The notes under the pieces are model-generated. The model had not been told where the DNA came from, made no database searches, and worked only from the letters and a program-made list of their open reading frames with translations. Below are positions 6,296 to 13,321 of a stretch of DNA of 16,286 bases, piece by piece; position 1 is the stretch's first letter, and the number at the start of each line of letters is the position of its first letter. A program made the translations under genes and the position numbers. The DNA is taken from assembly GCA_017885385.1 (NCBI GenBank), contig JAFNGF010000364.1:6708-22993 (forward strand), written 5' to 3'. The DNA comes from Planctomycetota bacterium. Its GTDB lineage: Bacteria > Planctomycetota > Phycisphaerae > Sedimentisphaerales > Anaerobacaceae.

Positions 6296-7306
6296 TCATT
6301 TCAAACCGAGAGTTTCTTCAAGACCGAAGACTATATTCATATTCTGAACCGCCTGGCCGGATGCGCCTTTCACCAGGTTGTCAATCGCCGAGAAAACCAC
6401 GATTCTACCTTTGACGCTGGTCGCAAAGATGTGGCAGTAATTCGTCCAAGCGACATCTTTCACATTAGGGGCGTCACTGCAAATCTGCACAAAAGGTTCC
6501 TCTGCGTAGAACTTTCTATAGAGGGCGGAAAGCTGCTCGCTGCTGACCTTTCGCTTCGGCTGACAGTATATCGACGAGAGGATTCCGCGATCAAAAGGCC
6601 CTGCGTGCGGCTGAAATAGTATCTGAACATCTGTGCCGGCGATTTCGCCGGCAATTTGCTCCATCTCCGGCATGTGACGGTGCGTGCCAATCCCGTAGGC
6701 GAAAAGATTCTCGTTCATATTGGGAAAATGAAACCTGCCGGAAGGATTTTTGCCCGCCCCGGATACGCCGGTCACCGCGTTGACGATAATAGAGTCCGTT
6801 TCAATAAGCCCTTCTTTCAATAGAGGCGATAAACCGAGCAAAGCACTCGTAGGAAAACAGCCTGGATTGGCCACCAATTTGGCGCCCTTTATCTGCTCGC
6901 GGAACAGCTCCGGCAGACCAAACACAGCCCGCGCCAGATTAGCAGTATCGGTATGCTTAACACCGTAGAATTTTTCGTAAATCTTCGCGTCCTTGAGTCG
7001 ATAGTCTGCGCTGAAGTCGACAACCTTTAATCCTGCGTCCAACAGTCGGGGCACAAATCCCATAGAGACCTTGTGGGGCAGGCAGCAAAGGGCGACATCA
7101 GCAAGACCGGTGAGCCTGTCAAGGTCCAATGGCTCAATCTGAAGGTTGCATCTGCCCTTAAACTGGCCAAAAACTTCTCCGACCGGCCCACACTCCTCCG
7201 GCAGCGCCGTCAGGTACACAAGCTCTGCCCGACTGTGTTGTAGAATCAGGCGGATCGATTCGGCTCCGGTATAGCCGCTCGCACCAATAATTGCCACTCG
7301 TATCAT
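6296..7306 (-). CDS. argC: N-acetyl-gamma-glutamyl-phosphate reductase
   Basis: ArgC reduces N-acetylglutamyl phosphate to the semialdehyde with NADPH, the third step of arginine synthesis, in the cytoplasm. The 336 residues show the Rossmann nucleotide-binding motif 'GASGYTGAE' at 8-16, the catalytic cysteine Cys150 in 'VANPGCFPTSALLG', and 'GTHRHMPEMEQ', which carries the family's conserved histidine. The length is normal. ATG 7306 follows AAGGGGG by about six bases. The gene lies downstream of rpsI with a strong terminator hairpin in between, ending about 12 bases before its start, so expression probably depends on read-through or on control of that hairpin. It is followed by the small-protein/nucleotidyltransferase pair rather than by argJ, which lies 4.7 kb away on the same strand. 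Confidence 0.97.
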   Translation of the reverse strand: MIRVAIIGASGYTGAESIRLILQHSRAELVYLTALPEECGPVGEVFGQFKGRCNLQIEPLDLDRLTGLADVALCCLPHKVSMGFVPRLLDAGLKVVDFSADYRLKDAKIYEKFYGVKHTDTANLARAVFGLPELFREQIKGAKLVANPGCFPTSALLGLSPLLKEGLIETDSIIVNAVTGVSGAGKNPSGRFHFPNMNENLFAYGIGTHRHMPEMEQIAGEIAGTDVQILFQPHAGPFDRGILSSIYCQPKRKVSSEQLSALYRKFYAEEPFVQICSDAPNVKDVAWTNYCHIFATSVKGRIVVFSAIDNLVKGASGQAVQNMNIVFGLEETLGLK

Positions 7307-7317
7307 TTTTCCCCCTT

Positions 7318-7355
7318 ACAAAAATAGCCGCCGAGATTGTCTCTCGGCGGCTATT
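7318..7355 (-). terminator. Intrinsic terminator after rpsI, within the argC leader
   Basis: AATAGCCGCCGAGA at 7323-7336 and its perfect complement at 7342-7355 form a 14-bp stem with a 5-base loop. On the minus-strand transcript the stem is followed by a run of five U. The argC ribosome-binding site begins only a few bases later. Confidence 0.9.
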
Positions 7356-7382
7356 GTAATAATCCGGTGGTAAACCTGCAAA

Positions 7383-7892
7383 TTAACGCTTCGAAAACTG
7401 GAATCTCTTTCTTGCGCCGGCCTGGCCCGGCTTTTTCCGCTCGACCATCCTGGGGTCGCGGGTTAGATACCCGCCGTCGCGCAGCGCCTGCGCATAGATT
7501 TCGCAAAAGCCTTTCAGCGCTCGGGCAACTCCCAGTAGTGTCGCACCTGCTTGTCCGGTGATTCCGCCGCCCCGCACATTGACAAAGACATCGAAGGATT
7601 TTTCCACTCCGACCGCTCTGAGCGGGGCCAGCGCCGCTTTTCTATCTTGCTCTCTGGTGAAGTAATCGTTAAGCTCCATCTTATTGATGAGAATTTTGCC
7701 GGTGCCGGGCTTGATTCTGACCCGGGCCACCGAGCTTTTCCTTCTGCCGGTGCCCCACCAGTAACCACCTTTCGCCCCGCCGGTAGCATTTGGCAGCGGC
7801 TTTGGCTGACTTTGGGTTCCCGCAAGGCGGGCTCCGTCGGCGGTCTTTTCGCTCAGCTTGGTATCAGGACTTTCGACCTTAGTTTCTGCCAT
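7383..7892 (-). CDS. rpsI: 30S ribosomal protein S9 with N-terminal extension
   Basis: S9 is a small-subunit protein whose C-terminal tail reaches the ribosomal P site. The conserved core starts at about residue 44 ('YWWGTGRRKSSVARVRI'), continues through 'VRGGGITGQAGA' and 'ALRDGGYLTRD', and ends in the expected basic 'RKRFQFSKR'. At 169 residues it is about 40 longer than most S9 proteins. The extra N-terminus is low in complexity, and part of it ('GARLAGTQ') is encoded over an inverted repeat at 7819-7831. The gene follows rplM by 21 bp in the usual L13-S9 operon and is terminated at 7318-7355. Confidence 0.97.
   Translation of the reverse strand: MAETKVESPDTKLSEKTADGARLAGTQSQPKPLPNATGGAKGGYWWGTGRRKSSVARVRIKPGTGKILINKMELNDYFTREQDRKAALAPLRAVGVEKSFDVFVNVRGGGITGQAGATLLGVARALKGFCEIYAQALRDGGYLTRDPRMVERKKPGQAGARKRFQFSKR
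7819..7831. repeat. Inverted repeat CCCGC-AAG-GCGGG within the rpsI extension
   Basis: Perfect 5-bp G+C arms around three bases, inside the part of rpsI that encodes the non-conserved N-terminal extension. It could be part of an in-frame dispersed repeat like those in argJ and uvrC, but it is short enough to be coincidence. Confidence 0.35.
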
Positions 7893-7913
7893 AACTCGCT
7901 CTATCTCTCAGAA

Positions 7914-8345
7914 TCAAAATAGCTCTATTTTCTCAGGTTTTTGTGCCTGCTGTTGATGGTCTGAGCCGCGATAAACCTTCAGTCTGGTGTACATTTTTCT
8001 GCCCAGCCTGTTCTTCGGCAGCATCCGCCTCACCGCCAATTCAATTACCTTTTCGGGCTTTCTTACCATCATATCGGCAAAGCTGACGACCCTACGGCCG
8101 CCAGTGTAGAGCGTGTAATAATCGTACTCTTTCTGCTGGGCCTTTTTGCCGGTAACTCTCACTTTCTCGGCGTTGACCACAATCACGTAGTCACCGCCGT
8201 CCACATGCGGCGTATATGTGGGCTCCTTCTTGCCCATGAGTATGGGCGCGATTTTCGCTGCCATTCTGCCCAAAATAGCGCCCTGGGCATCCACCAGAAA
8301 CCACTTTCTTTGAGCCTGTCCTTTTTTTGCCATATAAGTTTTCAT
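7914..8345 (-). CDS. rplM: 50S ribosomal protein L13
   Basis: L13 is an early-assembling large-subunit protein. Typical stretches are present: 'WFLVDAQGAILGRMA' near the start, 'HVDGGDYVIVVNAEKVRVTGKK', 'RKPEKVIELAVRRMLPKN' and 'LKVYRGSDHQQQAQKPE'. The length of 143 is normal. ATG 8345 has GAGAGAG eight bases upstream; a second Met at residue 5 is less likely. It is the first gene of the rplM-rpsI operon, with a promoter about 30 bp upstream. Confidence 0.98.
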   Translation of the reverse strand: MKTYMAKKGQAQRKWFLVDAQGAILGRMAAKIAPILMGKKEPTYTPHVDGGDYVIVVNAEKVRVTGKKAQQKEYDYYTLYTGGRRVVSFADMMVRKPEKVIELAVRRMLPKNRLGRKMYTRLKVYRGSDHQQQAQKPEKIELF

Positions 8346-8375
8346 AACAAAACTCTCTCAATTGCCGAAACAATG

Positions 8376-8404
8376 AATATTAGCGGATTCTACCGGCTTG
8401 TCAA
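8376..8404 (-). promoter_or_regulatory. Sigma-70-like promoter of rplM-rpsI
   Basis: On the minus strand a perfect TTGACA (8399-8404) is followed after exactly 17 bp by AATATT (8376-8381), which keeps four of six -10 positions. Transcription would start near 8369, giving a leader of about 24 bases that contains the GAGAGAG ribosome site. Confidence 0.65.
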
Positions 8405-8702
8405 ACTTTTTGGAACACGAATTCCAAGAATTTCAAAGCGATGAAGTCTTTCACAGACCGCATAGTTCTGTCCAGCCGGTCTTTCCGCTTTCTGGTCGGC
8501 AGTCTTAATCGGGACATCTGGCCCGAACAGCAGCCAAGTTCCCTCGGCCTTGCAGGCGCCGGGGCCAATGACCATAACTGCGGGCTAAAAGTGGACCGGA
8601 GAAGTCGGAAAATAGGGGATAGGAGCAGGTTTTGGACGGCTTTTTCGGATTTTGGGGCGTTTATCAGTACTGAAAAGTGCCTTTTTATAGGACATATTGA
8701 TT
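8405..8702. other. Non-coding stretch upstream of the rplM promoter
   Basis: About 300 bp with no convincing gene. A 61-codon minus-strand frame (8390-8575) exists, but it has no ribosome site and runs into the rplM promoter. I see no RNA gene here. Confidence 0.4.
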
Positions 8703-8826
8703 TTTGAGCGAAAAATGAGGGTAAAAATGACCAGAAACTTGCAGTAAATTGACAGAAATGCGCGCGTTTTGAGCAAAAATTAACAAAAATGAGCAGATTT
8801 TAAGCAGGTTTTGAGCAGGTTTTTTA
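8703..8826. repeat. Degenerate 11-bp periodic repeat (TTGAGCAGAAA/GGTTT type)
   Basis: About eleven units can be lined up, such as ATGAGCAGATT, TTAAGCAGGTT, TTGAGCAGGTT, TTGACAGAAAT and TTGAGCGAAAA, most spaced 11 bp with a few 9, 10 or 12. A- and T-runs recur close to once per helical turn, which would favour bent DNA. Confidence 0.6.
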
Positions 8827-8890
8827 CCTCTGCCCAGGTGCAAATTATTAAAAAACTTACCGGTGAGAACGCGGAGATGGAATACAGGTC

Positions 8891-9120
8891 AGACACGGAT
8901 TCACGCTGATTCACACGGCAGGCACAGAGCCAAACACGGAGGGGTTTCGGCCACAGAGGAGAGGCAGAAAGAGAATCAGACACGGATTTACACAGATTCA
9001 CACTGTTAAAAAGCAAATCTGTGCTAATCTGTGAAATCTGTGGTTGTTTTTCTATTTCTCTGTGAACTCTGTGTCCTCTGTGACCTTTTAGACACAGATT
9101 TACGCCGATTTACACGGAGA
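8891..9120. repeat. Cluster of CACAGAG / CACGGATT / TCTGTG repeats, period about 9 bp
   Basis: Phrases such as CACGGATTTACACAGATTCA recur with variations at 8894, 8984 and 9092. Reverse-complement phrases (AATCTGTGCTAATCTGTGAA and CTCTGTGTCCTCTGTGACC) occupy about 9015-9085. Units inside each phrase are mostly 9 bp apart. Facing copies at 8984-9008 and 9015-9045 could pair as a hairpin. This type of intergenic repeat is common in planctomycete-like genomes; no gene is present. Confidence 0.75.
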
Positions 9121-9135
9121 GGTCACACAGTGGGC

Positions 9136-9170
9136 GGGCAGACACCTGAGGGCAGACACCTGAGGGCAGA
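9136..9170. repeat. 14-bp tandem repeat GGGCAGACACCTGA, 2.5 copies
   Basis: Two exact copies (9136-9149 and 9150-9163) and a 7-bp partial copy, followed by looser GACGGAGGACAGACGACAG repeats to about 9190. It is non-coding. The bases after it, to about 9280, show nothing recognisable. Confidence 0.85.
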
Positions 9171-9281
9171 AGACGGAGGACAGACGACAGAAGAAAAATG
9201 GGAGAAGCGAAAAGGTAAAAGTAAAAAGCCTATCTCCAGATTTCCTCACGCGGTGCCGGCTCTACCCGGGATATTGCAAAG

Positions 9282-9310
9282 CCACAGAGGGCACAGAAAA
9301 CACAGAGAAT
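9282..9310. repeat. CACAGAG nonamer repeat
   Basis: Three units (CACAGAGGG, CACAGAAAA, CACAGAGAA) spaced 9 bp, the same family as 8891-9120 but separated from it by about 160 bp. The DNA from here to about 9405 holds no gene that I can support. Confidence 0.7.
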
Positions 9311-9410
9311 TAAGTGCCGATTATTAAAGAAGTTCTGATACCTGAGGGATTTTGGTGGAAACAGTGTGCGCAACACAGCCTACCATTGCCTTCGCAAACC
9401 GAAGACAAAT

Positions 9411-9437
9411 CACGAGCCACGAGAGACGAATTATGAG
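9411..9437. repeat. Heptamer repeat TCACGAG/CCACGAG downstream of the small gene
   Basis: 7-bp units TCACGAG, CCACGAG, AGACGAA and TTATGAG. The last units overlap the left copy of the 32-bp direct repeat. Confidence 0.7.
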
Positions 9438-9457
9438 CGGCCCATGGAGTTGCCGCA
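9426..9457. repeat. Left copy of a 32-bp direct repeat
   Basis: Identical at 30 of 32 positions to 9943-9974, starting ACGAATTA and ending GGAGTTGCCGCA. The other copy holds the last eight codons and the stop of nrdJ, so this copy is a duplicated nrdJ 3' end plus heptamer units. It lies just beyond the stop codon of the gene at 9460-9891. Confidence 0.85.
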
Positions 9458-9459
9458 AG

Positions 9460-9891
9460 TCAAGGCTTTGCTAAAGTCGACGTTACAAACAAATGGCGAC
9501 TATCTTTTTCTTCAACCACTCTATAGTCTAAAACCATCCTTCTGTCAGCCGCGAAGAAAGCCTTCTTGCGCTCCAAGAGTGCTCTGGCCCAAGCATTGAG
9601 GTCGGGGCGCATGAGCGGGGCGGGCTTACTCAGTTCATCGACGATCTTTTTCAAGTCCTTCTGCTGCTTCGGTTCCGGCAAAAAGGAAACGTTCCAGCAA
9701 AGTGCGGCAAAGATAATAACGTTTTTGAAACCCTCATCGTCAACGGTATCGAGAAGCGGCCGAGCAAAGTCCAGCAGCACCTCGGACATTTTTCGCATGG
9801 GCGGAAATTCCGTGGCGCGCAGCGGTTCAACCGCATATTCCCCGCCAGCCTTCCACCCAGCTTCTCTCCTTAGCTTTCTCAGTGCGCCCAT
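9460..9891 (-). CDS. Conserved-looking hypothetical protein downstream of nrdJ
   Basis: A 143-residue soluble protein of no recognised family. TTG at 9915 extends the frame, but ATG 9891 with AGGA upstream is the likelier start. It contains 'SEVLLDFARPLLDTV', a hydrophobic helix 'NVIIFAALCWNVSFLP', a charged 'RALLERKKAFFAADRR' segment and ends 'HLFVTSTLAKP'. There is no signal peptide or membrane anchor, and codon use looks like a real gene. It starts 56 bp after nrdJ on the same strand and could be co-transcribed. Both its ends lie next to copies of a 32-bp repeat, so it may have been inserted or moved as a unit. No function is proposed. Confidence 0.7.
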   Translation of the reverse strand: MGALRKLRREAGWKAGGEYAVEPLRATEFPPMRKMSEVLLDFARPLLDTVDDEGFKNVIIFAALCWNVSFLPEPKQQKDLKKIVDELSKPAPLMRPDLNAWARALLERKKAFFAADRRMVLDYRVVEEKDSRHLFVTSTLAKP

Positions 9892-9924
9892 CGATTGGAC
9901 TTCCTGATCCAGCAATTAAAACCG

Positions 9925-9955
9925 AGTCACGAACCACGAGCCACGAATTACGAGC
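9925..9955. repeat. Heptamer repeat at the 3' end of nrdJ
   Basis: Units TCACGAA, CCACGAG, CCACGAA and TTACGAG run straight into the nrdJ reading frame. On the minus strand the repeat itself supplies the last serine codon and the TAA stop of nrdJ. Confidence 0.75.
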
Positions 9956-9974
9956 AGCCCATGGAGTTGCCGCA
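9943..9974. repeat. Right copy of the 32-bp direct repeat (3' end of nrdJ)
   Basis: Differs from 9426-9457 at two positions. It includes the codons for the end of the NrdJ zinc ribbon ('CGNSMGCS'), its stop and part of the heptamer tract. The copies are 517 bp apart in the same orientation. Confidence 0.85.
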
Positions 9975-12900
9975 GTTGTAGCACTTATAGCAGGTGCCGT
10001 TGCGCACCGTTATCGAGCCGCAAACATCACAGGCGGGAGCGTCATCGCCAAAATGCTCGAATTGAGCGTTGAACTGCTGCAAAACCTTCGCCTCAGCTTG
10101 AAATGACTCAGATGGATCCGCTACCGACGAGCCTACCAAAACGCCTATTCGATCAGCCGGGTCTGTGCTTATACTTAGTGAAGCTGGTATTGGCCGATCG
10201 CCAGCCTGCGACAAGTTTGCGAAATCCTGCGCTGTCCGAGCGGGCGTTTCTATTTTAGCCTTTGTGCCGGCTTTTGCCTCGGCGATTTTCTTGGCCAGGT
10301 CTCTGGTCTTTTCCACCAATTCTCTGGCGGTAGTGACATTTTGGCTGTCCGGCGTGCCGGATGTCACAGCCCTATTGGGCATGTTCTTGTCGGCGTAGCC
10401 GGGTATGAACTGGCAGCCAAGCCAGCAGAAAATGTAGTCGATCAGGCTCTTGGCAAAAGGTATGTCTTTGTTCGAGGTCATTCCCGACGGCTCAAATCGA
10501 GCGTGACGGAACTTGTCCACCAACGTGAACAGCGGCACACCATATTGAAGCGCCATCGACGTGCAGGTGCCGATAACATCCATAAGGCCACCGACGGTGC
10601 TGCCCTCCTTGGCCATAGTGATAAAAAGCTCACCAGGCTGACCATCCTCGTATAGCCCCACCGTCAGGTAGCCTTCATGTCCAGTGACGGAGAATTTGTG
10701 CGTTATGCTCTGGCGGGTATCCGGCAGCCGACGCCTGAACGGCCGCATCGGAGCGGACGCCTCGGCGGCGGCTTTAGAGCGGGCGTCCTTGTGCTTCTGT
10801 GTGGAAACAGGCTGCAGCTTCTTTGACCCGTCGCGATAAATCGCCACCGATTTTAGCCCGAGCTTCCAGCCCTGCGTATAGGCCGCCATTATTTCTTCCG
10901 TCGTACTTTCTTTCGGCATATTGATGGTCTTGCTTATCGCCCCGGATATGAAGGGCTGGACCGCCGCCATCATCTTCAAGTGCGCCATATAATGGATGTG
11001 CCTTTTGCCGTTTCGCGGCTTAAAGGCACAATCAAAAACCGGCAAATGCTCGGGATTGAGTCTTTCCGCCCCCTCGATCATCTCATTCTCATCTATGTAA
11101 TCGCCGATAGCTTTGATGTCATTTGCGCTGTAGCCGAGCCTTTCAAGGGCCATTGGCACGGTCTTATTGACAAGTTTTAACATTCCGCCGCCAGCCAGCA
11201 GCTTATATTTAACCAGGGCGATGTCCGGCTCGATTCCGGTTGTGTCACAATCCATCATAAAGCCGATGGTTCCGGTCGGCGCAAGAACCGTTGTTTGAGC
11301 GTTGCGGAAGCCCACTTTAGAGCCGGCGTCAAAGGCCTCATCCCAGGCGTCTTTTGCGGCGTCACGCAAGTACTGCGGACAGTGCGACTCCGGAATATCG
11401 CAGGCGTGCTGACGATGCACGCCTATAACCTTGAGCATCGGCTCGCGGTTCTTTTCAAATTCGTCAAACGGCCCTTTCATCGAGGCTATTTCGGCGCTTG
11501 CCGCGTAAGCCGCCCCGGTCATTATCGCGCTGATTGCCGAGGCCAGCGATCTTGCCTGGTCGGAATCATAAGCAAGTGCCTGGCTCATAATAAGAGAGCC
11601 AAGATTGGCGTAACCCAGGCCAACCGGGCGGAACAAATGGCTGTTGACGGTAATCGCCTTATCCGGATAGCTGCCGCTATCAACTAAAATCTCCTGGGCA
11701 ATAATGAATATGCGGACCGCCTTCTTGAAGCCGGCAACGTCAAAGCAGCCGTCCTCTTTGAGAAACTTTATAAGATTCAATGAAGCCAAATTGCAGGCCG
11801 AATCATCTATGAACATATATTCGCTGCAGGGATTTGAGGCGTTGATCGGCCCGGAGGCAGGGCAGGTATGCCAGCGGTTGATGGTGCTGTGGTACTGCAG
11901 ACCCGGATCTCCGCATATCCGTGCGCTCTCGGCGATCAGCTCCATCAGCTCTCTGGCGGAGTATTCGCCGATTTTTTGCCCGGTCGTTACCGCGTATGTG
12001 GTCCAGGCTGCGTTTTTCTCCGCCGCCTGCATAAACTCATCGGTTACACGCACGGAAAGGTTGGTGTTTTGAAACATCACGCTGCTGTAGGCCTCGTTGT
12101 TATGGTCGCCGCTGTAGCCGGCCTCGATAAGCGCCCAAGCTTTTTTTTCTTCTTCAGCCTTGCAGGTGATGAACTCTTTTATGTCCGGATGGCCGACCTT
12201 GAGCGACTGCATTTTCGCGGCCCGGCGGGTTTTTCCGCCCGATTTGATTACCGCCGCTATCTGGTCGTAGACCCGCATAAAGCTCAGGGGCCCGGATGGT
12301 TTACCGCCGCCGGAGAGTTTCTCGCGGCTGCTTCGCAGGGACGAAAGGTCGGTGCCGGTTCCTGAGCCGTGCTTGAACAGCATCGCTTCGCTGGCAGCCA
12401 GCCGCATTATGTCTTCCATCGAGTCCTTAACCGACTGGATAAAACAGGCTGATGCCTGTGGGTATTGGTAGCTGTTTTCACAGGCGACCGCTTCCTTGCG
12501 CTGCGGGTCCCAGCGGTAGTTGTGTCTGCTGCCGGCTATGCCGTAGACGTCGTAAAGGCCGACATTAAACCAGACCGGGGAATTGAACGCCCCGTACTGA
12601 TTCACGCACAGCCAGGTTAGCTCATTGTAGAAAACCTCGGCATCCTTGTGGGCTGCAAAATAGCCATCTTCTTTGCCGCGATCGGCGATTGTTTTGCAGA
12701 CGCGATGAATAAGCTGTTTTACAGAGTGTTCTCGCTGGCCGGTATCGAGGTCGCCGTAGAAGTACTTGCTGGCCACAACCTTTGTCGCCAATTGGCTCCA
12801 GGATACAGGCAATTCGATGTCGTCTTGCTGGAAGATCGCCTGCCCATCATCACCGGTGATCACAGCTTTCCGCCTCTCCCATTCGATCTGCTCGAAGGGA

Positions 12901-13025
12901 TGTACGCCTGGTGTAGAAAAGAACTGCTCTATGCTCAGACCCTTCGACTGGGCGGCATCAACGGTTGTTTTGCCCGGCGATTTCTCAGCTCTAAACGGGT
13001 TTTGAGGCTCGAAGTTATAAGACAT
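9948..13025 (-). CDS. nrdJ: Vitamin B12-dependent (class II) ribonucleoside-diphosphate reductase
   Basis: NrdJ reduces ribonucleotides to deoxyribonucleotides using adenosylcobalamin to make the active thiyl radical, with or without oxygen. Family marks include 'FNSPVWFNVGLYD' (about 148-159), Cys194 in 'ASACFIQSV', the active-site triad Asn398-Cys400-Glu402 in 'NPCSE', the downstream 'APTGTIGFMMDCDTTG' loop, and a C-terminal zinc ribbon with CxxC pairs ending 'CYKCYNCGNSMGCS'. The 1025 residues suit the long NrdJ group. A GTG eleven codons upstream is open, but ATG 13025 has GGAGG seven bases before it. No other reductase class is visible in the window. The promoter region carries paired NrdR boxes. 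The last codons coincide with a duplicated 32-bp repeat. Confidence 0.97.
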   Translation of the reverse strand: MSYNFEPQNPFRAEKSPGKTTVDAAQSKGLSIEQFFSTPGVHPFEQIEWERRKAVITGDDGQAIFQQDDIELPVSWSQLATKVVASKYFYGDLDTGQREHSVKQLIHRVCKTIADRGKEDGYFAAHKDAEVFYNELTWLCVNQYGAFNSPVWFNVGLYDVYGIAGSRHNYRWDPQRKEAVACENSYQYPQASACFIQSVKDSMEDIMRLAASEAMLFKHGSGTGTDLSSLRSSREKLSGGGKPSGPLSFMRVYDQIAAVIKSGGKTRRAAKMQSLKVGHPDIKEFITCKAEEEKKAWALIEAGYSGDHNNEAYSSVMFQNTNLSVRVTDEFMQAAEKNAAWTTYAVTTGQKIGEYSARELMELIAESARICGDPGLQYHSTINRWHTCPASGPINASNPCSEYMFIDDSACNLASLNLIKFLKEDGCFDVAGFKKAVRIFIIAQEILVDSGSYPDKAITVNSHLFRPVGLGYANLGSLIMSQALAYDSDQARSLASAISAIMTGAAYAASAEIASMKGPFDEFEKNREPMLKVIGVHRQHACDIPESHCPQYLRDAAKDAWDEAFDAGSKVGFRNAQTTVLAPTGTIGFMMDCDTTGIEPDIALVKYKLLAGGGMLKLVNKTVPMALERLGYSANDIKAIGDYIDENEMIEGAERLNPEHLPVFDCAFKPRNGKRHIHYMAHLKMMAAVQPFISGAISKTINMPKESTTEEIMAAYTQGWKLGLKSVAIYRDGSKKLQPVSTQKHKDARSKAAAEASAPMRPFRRRLPDTRQSITHKFSVTGHEGYLTVGLYEDGQPGELFITMAKEGSTVGGLMDVIGTCTSMALQYGVPLFTLVDKFRHARFEPSGMTSNKDIPFAKSLIDYIFCWLGCQFIPGYADKNMPNRAVTSGTPDSQNVTTARELVEKTRDLAKKIAEAKAGTKAKIETPARTAQDFANLSQAGDRPIPASLSISTDPADRIGVLVGSSVADPSESFQAEAKVLQQFNAQFEHFGDDAPACDVCGSITVRNGTCYKCYNCGNSMGCS

Positions 13026-13054
13026 TTGCACGCCTCCATGCGGCAAGACTTTAA

Positions 13055-13101
13055 CCACAATATATAGGATAATAGCCCTAAGTTATGACAACATATAGTC
13101 G
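13055..13101 (-). promoter_or_regulatory. Pair of NrdR boxes upstream of nrdJ
   Basis: On the minus strand CTATATATTG (13058-13067) exactly matches the core of the NrdR consensus, and CTATATGTTG (13089-13098) differs by one base. The cores begin exactly 31 bp apart, the known three-helical-turn spacing for cooperative NrdR binding. The nearer box ends about 30 bases before the nrdJ start. NrdR with bound dATP would repress nrdJ. The nrdR gene itself is not in the window. Confidence 0.85.
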
Positions 13102-13321
13102 AAAAGACAGGGTATCAACTTACTGGTCTTGCCAACTGGTGTAAAGGCAAAAAGTTCAAAATTCTGGCGCAAACTTCCCAACCTTTTTGTTAGTCCTTAC
13201 AGCTACTTAATCTATGGTGAGAAAAAAATTTTTTGCCAGCAAGGCAAGATATTACACAGCCGCAGGATAAATCCGGCACCATCCAGGCTACTGGTGTTCT
13301 GGCCCGCTGTTTCCAGTTTCT
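13102..13321. other. Intergenic region upstream of nrdJ
   Basis: The rest of the 320-bp gap between nrdJ and the beta-helix gene. It contains an A7T6 tract at 13222-13234 and a small CCAG-GCTA-CTGG hairpin at 13283-13294. I found no cobalamin-riboswitch box and no gene. Confidence 0.5.

Noticed and set aside
8390..8575. 61-codon minus-strand frame upstream of rplM
   Set aside because: No ribosome site, no recognised similarity, and its end overlaps the rplM promoter.
8891..9310. CRISPR array
   Set aside because: Units are only 7-14 bp and degenerate, with no unique spacers of regular length and no cas genes.
11868..12365. Plus-strand frame of 165 codons inside nrdJ
   Set aside because: It is the antisense shadow of a well-conserved reductase gene and has no ribosome site.
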